Part shown: one piece after another, positions 46,550 through 55,255 of the stretch
How the letters are laid out: each line of letters opens with the position of its first letter
How positions within the stretch are numbered: position 1 is the stretch's first letter
NCBI RefSeq assembly: GCF_011758565.1
Contig: NZ_JAAMOX010000001.1
Span: forward strand, 1,403,838 to 1,467,837
Direction of reading: 5' to 3'
From: Lysinibacter cavernae
GTDB taxonomy: Bacteria > Actinomycetota > Actinomycetes > Actinomycetales > Microbacteriaceae
Length of the DNA: 64,000 bases
Program-made: the position numbers and the translations under genes
Notes under the pieces: generated by a model
Seen by the model: the letters and a program-made list of their open reading frames with translations, nothing else
What the model was told of the DNA's origin: nothing
Databases searched by the model: none

Positions 46550-47101
46550 ATGAAGACCATGTCCGAATCAGCAGGAACCGCACGCGAGCGCATCCTCGAG
46601 GCCTACACCTCCCTTTTAATGGAGGGCAACGAACGAGCGGCGACTCTCGACGCTGTTGCGGCCCTCGCCGGCGTCTCAAAAGGCGGGCTCCTCTATCATT
46701 TCCCGTCAAAGGAGGCCCTCGCCTCCGGGCTCATCGCAGAACTTGATGTGCTCGCGGCGGCGGATCTCATCAAGATCCGCACGTCCCCCCTCGGCCCGGT
46801 TGAATACTTCATCCGCACCTCAGTGAGCGAAGGCAGCAAGTTTGACAACGCGATCATCGCAACGATGCGACTCGCAACCGACTCCCCCGCCGCGAGAGAC
46901 GCGCTCCACACCCTCAGAGTGCAGTGGCACGACGTGCTCTACGAAGCGGTCGGCGACGAGCAACTTGCGCAAACCATCCTGCTCATCAGCGACGGCATCT
47001 ACTACAACACGGCCATCATGACCGAAGAGCGCTACCACGACCAAAACCATGCCTCAGTTGAGGATGCCCTCGCCGTCATCCAACGCCTCACCGGCAAATA
47101 A
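46550..47101 (+). CDS. TetR-family transcriptional regulator
   Basis: A protein of 183 residues. The helix-turn-helix is at about 11-60 (A-R-E-R-I-L-E-A-Y, T-L-D-A-V-A-A-L-A-G-V-S-K-G-G-L-L-Y-H-F-P-S-K); the C-terminal ligand domain is helical. AAGGA lies upstream of the ATG. It likely represses the divergent exporter and itself through the palindrome at 46482-46507. Confidence 0.92.
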   Translation: MKTMSESAGTARERILEAYTSLLMEGNERAATLDAVAALAGVSKGGLLYHFPSKEALASGLIAELDVLAAADLIKIRTSPLGPVEYFIRTSVSEGSKFDNAIIATMRLATDSPAARDALHTLRVQWHDVLYEAVGDEQLAQTILLISDGIYYNTAIMTEERYHDQNHASVEDALAVIQRLTGK

Positions 47102-47108
47102 TCGACAG

Positions 47109-47384
47109 CTATCCCCTGCGCCGCAGCGACAGCAGTTCAAGTCGAGGATTATCGCCCTCAAGATCGGCGTCGCGCAGGTCGTCCCGGCTCACGTCGTAGC
47201 GATCGCTCAACGCCTCGTAAATGGCCTCTGCCGAGCCGAGCCCGTTATCGGCGTCACGACTCACTTTGATCTCGTCGACCGGTTTGCCGCTGGCGTCGAA
47301 GACGTGAATCAGCCAGCCCTTTGCCTGTGAGGTCTCGCCATAGCGGCGGGTGACGGTTGCGTTGAATACCTGCGTATCAGTCAT
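47109..47384 (-). CDS. Small hypothetical protein
   Basis: A protein of 91 residues, soluble, acidic in the middle and basic at the end (L-S-L-R-R-R-G). AGGAG lies 7-8 bases before the ATG, which supports translation. I do not recognise a family. It converges on the TetR gene with 7 bases between stops, and lies 111 bp after the exported-protein gene. Confidence 0.75.
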   Translation of the reverse strand: MTDTQVFNATVTRRYGETSQAKGWLIHVFDASGKPVDEIKVSRDADNGLGSAEAIYEALSDRYDVSRDDLRDADLEGDNPRLELLSLRRRG

Positions 47385-47495
47385 CGTGCTCTCCTGTGGG
47401 TGTGATCGCTTCGGAAAGTTTCGGCAGCCGCCGCATCGATGCGACGGCAGCTGTTGGGCCTGATCCTGAGCCTAGCCCCCAACCAGTACCCCTGG

Positions 47496-48026
47496 CTAGG
47501 TTGGTCTGTCCGACGCCACACATTTTGCGCCTGCTCCCGCGATCCCTGCGGATGCCGTTGCCGTCAGCCACGGCGAGTACCAGGTTGTTGCCCCGGCCGT
47601 CACGATTGCCGTACGAACGCCAACAACGATGTTGCCCCCAAGCAACCCGCCAAGGAGGCCGCCGCCGTACACGGTTGTATACCCCGTTGCTTGGGTGCCT
47701 GTTGTGGTGACCGAGCCAAGTAGCGCCCCGGTAACCGGAAGCAAGAGTCCGTCGCTCACGTAACCGTATTGCACCGCGCCCACCCCGACCATGCTGTCGG
47801 GAAGTTTCCAATACACCCTGACCGTTGGGTTCAGCCCAAGCGCTGGAAGATACTCACACTGGACGGTGCTGAGGGGCGAGGCAAGGCTCACCGCACCAAT
47901 CAATCCTGTGCCGGTTTCTCTGTCTGCCCAGGTCGCTTCCGTTGTTGGCGTCGAGGCGAGCGCCGCCGTCACAATCATCACTGACAGTGCAGTGATGAGG
48001 CTCGTAACCACGCGCATCCGTTTCAT
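47496..48026 (-). CDS. Small exported protein with SipW-type alternate signal peptide
   Basis: A protein of 176 residues. An N-terminal hydrophobic segment (about 8-27) is followed by T-W-A-D-R-E-T-G-T-G, the motif also seen in the two other small exported proteins of this cluster (49405, 50053). The rest is Gly/Thr/Val-rich with no clear membrane segment. The ATG overlaps the SipW stop by four bases. It is probably released or polymerised outside the cell. Confidence 0.72.
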   Translation of the reverse strand: MKRMRVVTSLITALSVMIVTAALASTPTTEATWADRETGTGLIGAVSLASPLSTVQCEYLPALGLNPTVRVYWKLPDSMVGVGAVQYGYVSDGLLLPVTGALLGSVTTTGTQATGYTTVYGGGLLGGLLGGNIVVGVRTAIVTAGATTWYSPWLTATASAGIAGAGAKCVASDRPT

Positions 48027-49372
48027 GATGACCCGCTCCTCCGAGCGTCACTGCGATGCGCGCCGCGATGGCGACCCCGAGCGATAAACGCCACGGCACC
48101 AACGCCAATTGCGGCGGCAACCGGGGCAAGCAAGAACGGGACGATCCCTGTCCCAGTGAGCCGGCCGGCATCCGCTCGCCGATCGCCGCCCACCGAGCTT
48201 CCACCTGAAGACCCCGGAATGCCCGGCAGAACCGGAGTTGCGACCGAATCGCCTGAGCCCCAGGCGTGCACGCTCAGCACGGTTGAGCCGCCAGTTCCAA
48301 GATCGTCGGGGGCGGAAACCTCAACCAGTAACCAACGTTCGGTATCTGGCGACATCGTCGTCAGCATATGCTCGCGCACGTTGCGAACTGCGGGAACCAA
48401 CGAGACATCGCGTTGGGGTAGCACCTCTCGTTCCACTCCGCTACAGGCACCATCAACCCAGCGGGTATTGCACACCCGGATACGAACGTCGAGGCCGCTC
48501 GTGACGGTGCCAGAGGCGGCAAGGGCAATACTGATTCGGCCGGATTCTTTCGCCGTTGAACTCACGCCAACTTGCCACGGCACAACGGCACCGTCGGTGA
48601 TATCCCCCATGAGGTCGCGGTCACCGATCGAGGTGAGGGTAATCCATTTTCCGGCAATCACTTCTTCGTGGAGCGCCGCATGCGCACGAACCGGCACACC
48701 AAGCACCGGGACAAGGGCAATGACGAGGACCAACCCGCCGCCAATCACCGCAGCTATTCCGCTCGTAGCCGGCTCGGTATCCCGGTGGGCTGAAGCCTGG
48801 CGGCTCCTTCGAGACGCCAGGTACCTGCCGCCCCGCTGAGCGTGCTCCCTCGGCCAAAATGCCCAGGTAATCAGCGCTGCGGCCGCAAGCGAAATCGTTC
48901 CAAGCACAAGCGGCTGCGACGCCGCGACGATGAACGGCGCAAGTCCGGGGACTGAGAACAGCACGAGCCTGGCGCGCGTGGCGGTGTATGGCGCTACATC
49001 CGGCACGGCATTGGCGTCGCCTTGCATCGTAAAGGTCGTTGCGCCCGCTTCCCCTCCCGACGCACTCACGACCGAGGTCACTCGGTGAGTGATTGGCAGC
49101 TGATCCTGCCGGTCAACCGTCACAACGTCGCCAACTCGGATCTCGGACGCCGGAATCTCTTTGACTACGGCAACAGAACCTGCCGGAATCGTGGGGCTCA
49201 TCGAACCGGTCGAAAACATGATGAGCGTTATCTTGAACACCAACGCAACCGCAACGAGCACAAGGCACATGAGGCCAGCAAACGACGCTAGGGTGAGCCC
49301 GATGCTTCCGATGCGGGCCATTCCGCTGTGACCGGTTCGACCGTGACGAGGCTGTATCCGGTGTGCAGTCAT
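48023..49372 (-). CDS. SipW-like signal peptidase I with C-terminal extracellular domain and anchor
   Basis: From ATG 49372, with GGAGG 8 bases upstream, it has 449 residues. TM1 is at about 22-50. The S26B catalytic serine is in S-T-G-S-M-S-P-T (Ser57), and the ER/SipW-type histidine is in P-I-T-H-R-V (His96) where bacterial LepB has lysine. Further helices lie near 155-180 and 205-225. A region of about 190 residues then follows, rich in beta-type sequence with two cysteines, then a low-complexity stretch and a final helix before a basic tail. The extension of about 280 residues is unusual for SipW. It likely matures the three small proteins around it. Confidence 0.8.
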   Translation of the reverse strand: MTAHRIQPRHGRTGHSGMARIGSIGLTLASFAGLMCLVLVAVALVFKITLIMFSTGSMSPTIPAGSVAVVKEIPASEIRVGDVVTVDRQDQLPITHRVTSVVSASGGEAGATTFTMQGDANAVPDVAPYTATRARLVLFSVPGLAPFIVAASQPLVLGTISLAAAALITWAFWPREHAQRGGRYLASRRSRQASAHRDTEPATSGIAAVIGGGLVLVIALVPVLGVPVRAHAALHEEVIAGKWITLTSIGDRDLMGDITDGAVVPWQVGVSSTAKESGRISIALAASGTVTSGLDVRIRVCNTRWVDGACSGVEREVLPQRDVSLVPAVRNVREHMLTTMSPDTERWLLVEVSAPDDLGTGGSTVLSVHAWGSGDSVATPVLPGIPGSSGGSSVGGDRRADAGRLTGTGIVPFLLAPVAAAIGVGAVAFIARGRHRGAHRSDARRSGSS

Positions 49373-49404
49373 GGCGTTCACCTCCTCACTGGTCCTTTGG
49401 CCGG

Positions 49405-50046
49405 TTAGCTCGACGATGTCGCGGTGAACGTCCACTGCAGCGTCGCCGTCTGACCCTGCCGATCATTCGGCGTGAGCGGTTGCAATTGCACTTCGACGCA
49501 GAGCCGCTGCACGGTGGTTCCCGCGGTCGAAAGGGGCACGGATACTGACGCCGGCAAGGCCGCCGTCGCAACCGTGTACGCCCCCGTCGCCGGGGTCACC
49601 CACGAGGGAGTGCCGGCGAACGAGGCCGCCGCGCACGTTGCGGTCGCGTTTGGCAACAGCACGATCCGATACTGCAGATACGGCGACAGTGCCACAGCAC
49701 TCGTATTGCTGAATGTCTGTCCTGAAAGGTTCAAGCTGCCGGTCACGTTGGTTTGCGGCGTCGTCTGCACGTTCAACCACGCGTACCCAGACGTCCCAGG
49801 TGACATCGCCGCCGCATTGAAGGTGAGCGCTGCACCAGGCGCCGTTGTGTGATGGTCGGATGCCGAGCCCTGAGACGAGGACACGGTATTAAAAATGCTC
49901 GCGCCGAACGCCCCAGTGGCAACCTCGTTATCAACCCACGAGGCCATCGTCACCGCCGCCCCAACGCCAAGCACGAGGCCACCGACGAGCAACGCCCGAA
50001 TCCTCAAGAACCGCGTGCGGCTTGCGCTCCGCGTGGAGCCGTTCAT
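49405..50046 (-). CDS. Alternate-type signal peptide exported protein
   Basis: A protein of 213 residues. The N-terminus has basic residues, then A-L-L-V-G-G-L-V-L-G-V-G-A-A-V-T-M-A-S-W-V-D-N-E-V-A-T-G, the alternate-signal (TIGR04089-like) pattern; the mature part is Ser/Thr/Ala-rich with two cysteines. It is probably cleaved by the SipW-like peptidase encoded just downstream. It starts 6 bases after the preceding gene. Confidence 0.82.
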   Translation of the reverse strand: MNGSTRSASRTRFLRIRALLVGGLVLGVGAAVTMASWVDNEVATGAFGASIFNTVSSSQGSASDHHTTAPGAALTFNAAAMSPGTSGYAWLNVQTTPQTNVTGSLNLSGQTFSNTSAVALSPYLQYRIVLLPNATATCAAASFAGTPSWVTPATGAYTVATAALPASVSVPLSTAGTTVQRLCVEVQLQPLTPNDRQGQTATLQWTFTATSSS

Positions 50047-50052
50047 GATGAG

Positions 50053-50682
50053 CTACTCAGAACTGGCGGTGAACTTCCAGGTGGCTGTGCCGCTTTGCCC
50101 CTGGCCGATACTGCCCGCGGAAACGGCGAAGCACAGGTTGACGGCCTCACCAGCAGAACCCGTTGCGCCCTGTTCGAGGTCGAACGTTACACCCCCAGGA
50201 ACCGAGCCGAGAGCAGCACCAGCGGCGACAATCGAGGTGCCCGCCGCTACTGCTGCGGCGTTGCAGCCGTTCGTTGAGGTGGTCACCAGCGTGTAGGTGA
50301 GGTTCGTGACGACGCCGGTGCTTGCCTCCGCCGAGACGGTGACAACCGCATCCTTCGTCGTTTGGTCATCAAGGCGGACCGAGAACGGCGCGTAGACCGT
50401 GTCACCGGGCGCAAGATTATTTGGGGCAACGGTGAACCCTAGGGCGTCAGCTGTGCCCAGCGTGCTGTGCTCGTTGTAGGCCGTCCCGTCATCGCTTCCC
50501 TCAAGGTTGAAGGTTCCTGCGGTGAATGTGCCGGTTGCAAATTCGGAATCGTTCCATGCCGCAAGCGTGACGGCGGCTCCAACGCCGAGGACCAAACCGC
50601 CGGCCAGAACGGCCCGCCATTTGTGTGAAGTGTTTCGAACGGGGGGATGTTGTGACACAGACGTGCCAAGAAGTGTATTCAT
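50053..50682 (-). CDS. Alternate-type signal peptide exported protein
   Basis: A protein of 209 residues, first gene of the SipW operon. The segment G-G-L-V-L-G-V-G-A-A-V-T-L-A-A-W-N-D-S-E-F-A-T-G is nearly the same as in the next gene, followed by G-T-F-N-L-E-G. The mature region has a beta-sandwich-like Val/Thr/Ser pattern with two cysteines, similar to TasA/camelysin-like SipW substrates. A filament or coat role is possible but not shown. Confidence 0.82.
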   Translation of the reverse strand: MNTLLGTSVSQHPPVRNTSHKWRAVLAGGLVLGVGAAVTLAAWNDSEFATGTFTAGTFNLEGSDDGTAYNEHSTLGTADALGFTVAPNNLAPGDTVYAPFSVRLDDQTTKDAVVTVSAEASTGVVTNLTYTLVTTSTNGCNAAAVAAGTSIVAAGAALGSVPGGVTFDLEQGATGSAGEAVNLCFAVSAGSIGQGQSGTATWKFTASSE

Positions 50683-50968
50683 TTTTGCCTACCCTTTTTC
50701 CCGGAGTCCGAGCCCCTTCGCTCGGATAATTCGAATGCTAACTCGACCTCGTCAGTTACGGAAGTGTCTTCATCAGTTTGTTATCTCACGTAAATAGTTT
50801 GTGCCCCCCTATACAAAAAACTTCATAAAAATTAAAAGCTTGACGTTCGCTGAGCGTCGGAACTATCGTCAACATCAACGTGCCAGTCACGAGGGTTGAC
50901 GTGGGCCATGGTGTGCAACGGGAGGTGCATCGAGGCCCAATTTTGGCATGCTCAGAAGGGAGTTCATC

Positions 50969-53900
50969 ATGCCTCAAATCAAGAGGATTTCCGACGAAAC
51001 TCAGGGGGCCGGTAGGCAACCCCAGTCGCCGCCAACTCACCGAGAATCGATCGGATTAAGAAAACTCTCTCAATCCCCGACCGCGTTCAAAACTCTTGCC
51101 CTCGTTGCAGCCTCCGCGCTTGCAGTCGGGGGTTTTTCGTTGCCAGCACAGGCGGCATCAACAGACCGTGCCGAATCCGAAGGGCTCATGCTCTCCGGAG
51201 GTGGCCTCATCAATCTTGACACCGTTGCAGAGCTCGAAGGCGCGTACAGCAACGGCGTAGCGAGCACAAACCCACTCGATCTTGACGTACTCCGGTTACT
51301 CAATCTTGACCTTGGCAACGGCATCCGACTCTTCAACGGGCAAGACACACTCACGCTTGGCGCCGTTGGCCAGTACGCAAGCACATCCTCAACGCAGAGC
51401 ATCGCTTCCTCTGGTCTCATCGGCTCCGACGGATCAATCGCCGCTGGCACAGGCACCCCAGGCGAGAATTCGTCACTCAACCTCACCAGTGCCATCTCGG
51501 CCATCGGAGCACAGCAACTGATCTCAGAGCTGAAGTTGGAACTCGGCGCGCTCTCGGCGCGGGCCTCGGTGACCCCTGGTGCACCAAACACCGCCAACGG
51601 GACTTACCAGATCGCGAGTGGCAAGCTTCGGCTCACAAGCCCGGCGCTTGCCGACCTGACGGGCGACCTCGACGCAACACTTGGTGACACGAGCACCGTG
51701 GTGAACAACATCACCGGAACAGGCGGGGCGCTCAGCGGAATCACGAGCCAGCTATCTGGCGGGCTCACGAGCATCCTCAATGGGCTTCTCGGGGGGCTCG
51801 TTTCACTTGATGGCCTCGGCGTCACGGGAACAGTAAACCTCGATCTCGCTCAGGCGCTCTCAAGCGTGACCCAACAGACCTTTGTCAAAGGCCCGGTCAC
51901 CATCGATCTGTCAACGGGAGAGATCCTTATCGACCTCAACGAGGTCCAGGCGCTGAACTCGGCAGGCCCAAACACGCAGCTGCTGAGCGGACAAGCCGTC
52001 GCGGATGAACTCAGCGAGGCAATCAGCGACATCCTTACCGTCCAGCTCCCAACGGCGCTCACAACAGCCGTGACAAACACGCTCAACTCGACGGCGATGT
52101 CAGTGCATGTTGGTGCAACCGTCAAACTCGGCGTTGCGCCGCTCCAGACCACCGTCGGAGCGCTGAGCATCACCGCCAGCGGAACCGTTGGCAGCTTCCT
52201 CGGCAATGCGGGACAGGCAGCACCGACCCTCAGCCTGGCGGGAACAAACCTGCTCGGCCTCCCAGTTGCGGATCTGGTTGCGCCGCTGACCGACTTTCTC
52301 ACGGACACCTTAGTTCCGGCAGTTGGCGGCGTGCTCACCACCGCGCTTGACCTCGACGGGCTCGAAACGGAGGTCAGTGACCTCGCGACGGACACGGCAC
52401 TCGCGCTGAGTCCGCTGCTCAACATCGTGAACCAGATCGTCAGCATCACGATCAACGTGCAGGAAGAGCCAGGCAGTTTTCGGGAGCCGACGGCATCCGA
52501 CGCTGGTTCCTTCACGCAGCGCGCGCTGAGCCTTGTGGTGCTCCCCCAGCTGAGCGCCATCAAAATCAACTTAGCGTCGGCCACGGTGCGGACCACTGCC
52601 CTCGCGCTTCCGACAGTTACCTCGGTCGCGCCGAATCGTGGGCCCGAAACGGGAGGCACCTCGGTCACCATCACCGGGACAAACCTCACTGGCACAACCG
52701 GGGTGACCATTGGCGGTGCGCCCGCAACCTCGGTTGTTGTTCAATCGGCAACAAGCATCACTGCGGTAACGCCGGAGCATAGCCCTGGCGCCGCTGACGT
52801 AATTGTCACCAACGCGGATGGACCAAGCTCACCAGGCACCTTCACCTACTACCCGGTCACAACGATTGATTCGGTGACCCCCAACTCTGGACCCGAGGCC
52901 GGCGGCCAGACCGTCACGATTTTGGGCCATTGCTTCACCGGAGCAACTGCCGTGAGCTTTGGTGCGACACCAGCGACGGCATTCACGGTTGTCAGCGACA
53001 CCGAAATCACGACAACGGCTCCTGCCGGAGCCGGGGTTGTAGACGTCAACGTTGCTGGTCTTGGCGAGTGTGGAACTGGCACCATGAATGATGCCTTCAC
53101 GTATGTCGCGCCTGGCTCGCCAATTGTGGCTTCTCTTGCCCCAGATCGGGGACCGGTCACAGGCGGCACGGTAGTTACCATCACCGGAACCGATTTCACG
53201 GGAGCAACTGGCGCAACATTCGATGGCGCTGCCGGAACCGCGTTTGACGTGGTCAGCGACACCGAGATCACGGTCACGTCCCCCGCGCATACGCTTGGCG
53301 CTGTGGATGTTGTGGTCAACAAAACGGCCCTCGCCTCGGTTCCCCAAACCTTCATCTACTTCGCCACAACCGCAGTAGACGAAGTCACCCCAGGTAGCGG
53401 ACCAGAATCCGGCGGCACCACCGTCACCATCACCGGAACCTGCTTCACCGGAGCAACCGGCGTCTTCTTCGGAACGACACCGGCAACCTCCTTCACCGTC
53501 GACAGCAACACCCAAATCACCGCCGTCGCACCGGCAGGAACCGGCACCGTCGACATCCGAGTCACCGGCACAACCGAATGCGGCAACGGCCAAATCGACG
53601 ACGGCTACGAATACATCGAGCCAGCCGCCATCACCTCACTCGACCCAGTTCGAGGCCCAGAAGCAGGAGGCACTGGGGTAACCATCGCGGGTACCGGTTT
53701 CACTGATGCGGATGGGGTCACGTTTGGTGGCACCGCTGGGACGGCATTCACCGTTGTCAGCGATACCGAAATCACCGTCACCTCGCCAGCACACACGGCA
53801 GGCCCGGTTGACGTCATCGTTTCAAAGACCGGCGGCAACAGCGAACCTTCCACGTTTACCTACTACGCGGTGAGCGCTATCAACTCGGTCAACCCGGCAT

Positions 53901-55153
53901 CCGGACCCGAAGCAGGCGGAACATCCGTCACCATCACTGGCAAATGCTTCACCGGAGCGACCGCGGTCGCCTTCGGTGGCAACTCGGCAGCGAGCTTCTT
54001 GATCGTCAGCGACACCGAGATCACGGCAGTAACACCAGCGGGAAGCGGCTCGGTGAACGTACGGGTGGTTGGCATTGGCGACTGTGGCGAGGCCACGCTC
54101 ACCAACGGCTTCACCTATGTGGTTGCTGGAGGGCCGGATGCGGTGATCGCATCGATCGCTCCCAACCGTGGGCCTGAGTCTGGAGGAACGACGGTAACTA
54201 TCACGGGTGACAACTTCACCGGCGCGACTGGAGTTACGGTGGACGGAGTCCCGGCAACGTCGTTCACCGTTGTGAGTGACACCTCGGTCACCGCGGTCAC
54301 GCCGCAGCACGACCCAGGAACCGTTCCCGTTGTTGTCACTCACGATGACAACGACTCAAATCCTGCGCAGTTTACCTACTACGCGATCACCGAGATCGAT
54401 GCGGTGAACCCACCGGTCGGGCCCGAATCGGGCGGAGTCCTTGTCACGATCACCGGGCACTGCTTCACCGAAGCCACCGGGGTCTTCTTCGGGGACGTTC
54501 CGGCGGGCACATTCACGGTGGTCAACGACACCACGATTACGGCAACCGAACCCGCTGGAACGGGAGTGGTCGACATCCGAGTTGAAGGAGCAGGCGAGTG
54601 CGGTTCCGGCCTCCTCGATGACGCCTTCACCTACGTCGCCGATGGAACACCTATCATCACCGGAATCACGCCAACCCGCGGACCTGACACCGGAGGCACG
54701 GTTGTGACAATCGCCGGAAGCGGTTTCACCGAGGCTACCGGTGTGACGTTCGATGGTGACGCCGGGGTGAATTTCACAGTCAACTCCGACACCACCATCA
54801 CGGTCACCTCGCCGAAGCACGTTGCGGCAACTGTGCCGGTTGTGGTCGAGGCACCGGATGCTCCAACGGGCGCGGCTCCCGCAGCGGCAGGCGACATTGT
54901 CGTGGCGGCGCTCGTCTCTAACCCGGCCAACTTCACCTACTACGCCGCCGATGGGGGAACCAACGGGGGCAATAATGGCGGAGGCAACGGCGGAACCGGC
55001 GGCTCGGGCAACGGCACCGGCGGTGGCTCCGGCGGAGCAAGGTCCTTGGCAGTGACCGGCGCGTCCGACACCTTCGGAGCCCTCGGCGCGGCAGGTCTGT
55101 TGCTCGTCGCAGGTTTGACTCTCGTGATCGTCCGACGTCGCCGGATGATCTAG
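50969..55153 (+). CDS. Giant wall-anchored protein: choice-of-anchor G domain, nine IPT/TIG repeats, LAVTG tail
   Basis: From ATG 50969 (AAGGGAG 7 bases upstream) it has 1394 residues. A long basic N-region and hydrophobic core end at a probable signal cleavage after A-Q-A (about 62). A choice-of-anchor G-like domain covers about 70-535. Nine IPT/TIG repeats run from about 545 to 1310, each beginning with a P-x-x-G-P-x-x-G-G core. They alternate between a form without cysteine and a form with two. A Gly/Asn linker and the sorting signal L-A-V-T-G (1360-1364), a hydrophobic helix and R-R-R-R end it. It is likely a class E sortase substrate with adhesion or scaffold function. Confidence 0.85.
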   Translation: MPQIKRISDETQGAGRQPQSPPTHRESIGLRKLSQSPTAFKTLALVAASALAVGGFSLPAQAASTDRAESEGLMLSGGGLINLDTVAELEGAYSNGVASTNPLDLDVLRLLNLDLGNGIRLFNGQDTLTLGAVGQYASTSSTQSIASSGLIGSDGSIAAGTGTPGENSSLNLTSAISAIGAQQLISELKLELGALSARASVTPGAPNTANGTYQIASGKLRLTSPALADLTGDLDATLGDTSTVVNNITGTGGALSGITSQLSGGLTSILNGLLGGLVSLDGLGVTGTVNLDLAQALSSVTQQTFVKGPVTIDLSTGEILIDLNEVQALNSAGPNTQLLSGQAVADELSEAISDILTVQLPTALTTAVTNTLNSTAMSVHVGATVKLGVAPLQTTVGALSITASGTVGSFLGNAGQAAPTLSLAGTNLLGLPVADLVAPLTDFLTDTLVPAVGGVLTTALDLDGLETEVSDLATDTALALSPLLNIVNQIVSITINVQEEPGSFREPTASDAGSFTQRALSLVVLPQLSAIKINLASATVRTTALALPTVTSVAPNRGPETGGTSVTITGTNLTGTTGVTIGGAPATSVVVQSATSITAVTPEHSPGAADVIVTNADGPSSPGTFTYYPVTTIDSVTPNSGPEAGGQTVTILGHCFTGATAVSFGATPATAFTVVSDTEITTTAPAGAGVVDVNVAGLGECGTGTMNDAFTYVAPGSPIVASLAPDRGPVTGGTVVTITGTDFTGATGATFDGAAGTAFDVVSDTEITVTSPAHTLGAVDVVVNKTALASVPQTFIYFATTAVDEVTPGSGPESGGTTVTITGTCFTGATGVFFGTTPATSFTVDSNTQITAVAPAGTGTVDIRVTGTTECGNGQIDDGYEYIEPAAITSLDPVRGPEAGGTGVTIAGTGFTDADGVTFGGTAGTAFTVVSDTEITVTSPAHTAGPVDVIVSKTGGNSEPSTFTYYAVSAINSVNPASGPEAGGTSVTITGKCFTGATAVAFGGNSAASFLIVSDTEITAVTPAGSGSVNVRVVGIGDCGEATLTNGFTYVVAGGPDAVIASIAPNRGPESGGTTVTITGDNFTGATGVTVDGVPATSFTVVSDTSVTAVTPQHDPGTVPVVVTHDDNDSNPAQFTYYAITEIDAVNPPVGPESGGVLVTITGHCFTEATGVFFGDVPAGTFTVVNDTTITATEPAGTGVVDIRVEGAGECGSGLLDDAFTYVADGTPIITGITPTRGPDTGGTVVTIAGSGFTEATGVTFDGDAGVNFTVNSDTTITVTSPKHVAATVPVVVEAPDAPTGAAPAAAGDIVVAALVSNPANFTYYAADGGTNGGNNGGGNGGTGGSGNGTGGGSGGARSLAVTGASDTFGALGAAGLLLVAGLTLVIVRRRRMI

Positions 55154-55163
55154 GGCAAGGCGA

Positions 55164-55238
55164 GTTACGGTGCTCCCACCAGCACCGTAACAGGACTGTG
55201 GCGCTGGGACCTCTTCTGGTCTCAGCGCCACAGTCCTG
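55164..55238. terminator. Two strong hairpins between convergent genes
   Basis: GTTACGGTGCT/AGCACCGTAAC (55164-55191) and an arm pair starting CAGGACTGTGGCGCTG (55191-55238) both form near-perfect stems. They should stop transcription from the TIG gene and from the HtaA gene. Confidence 0.85.
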
Positions 55239-55255
55239 TGTAATTCGGTCAGTGT

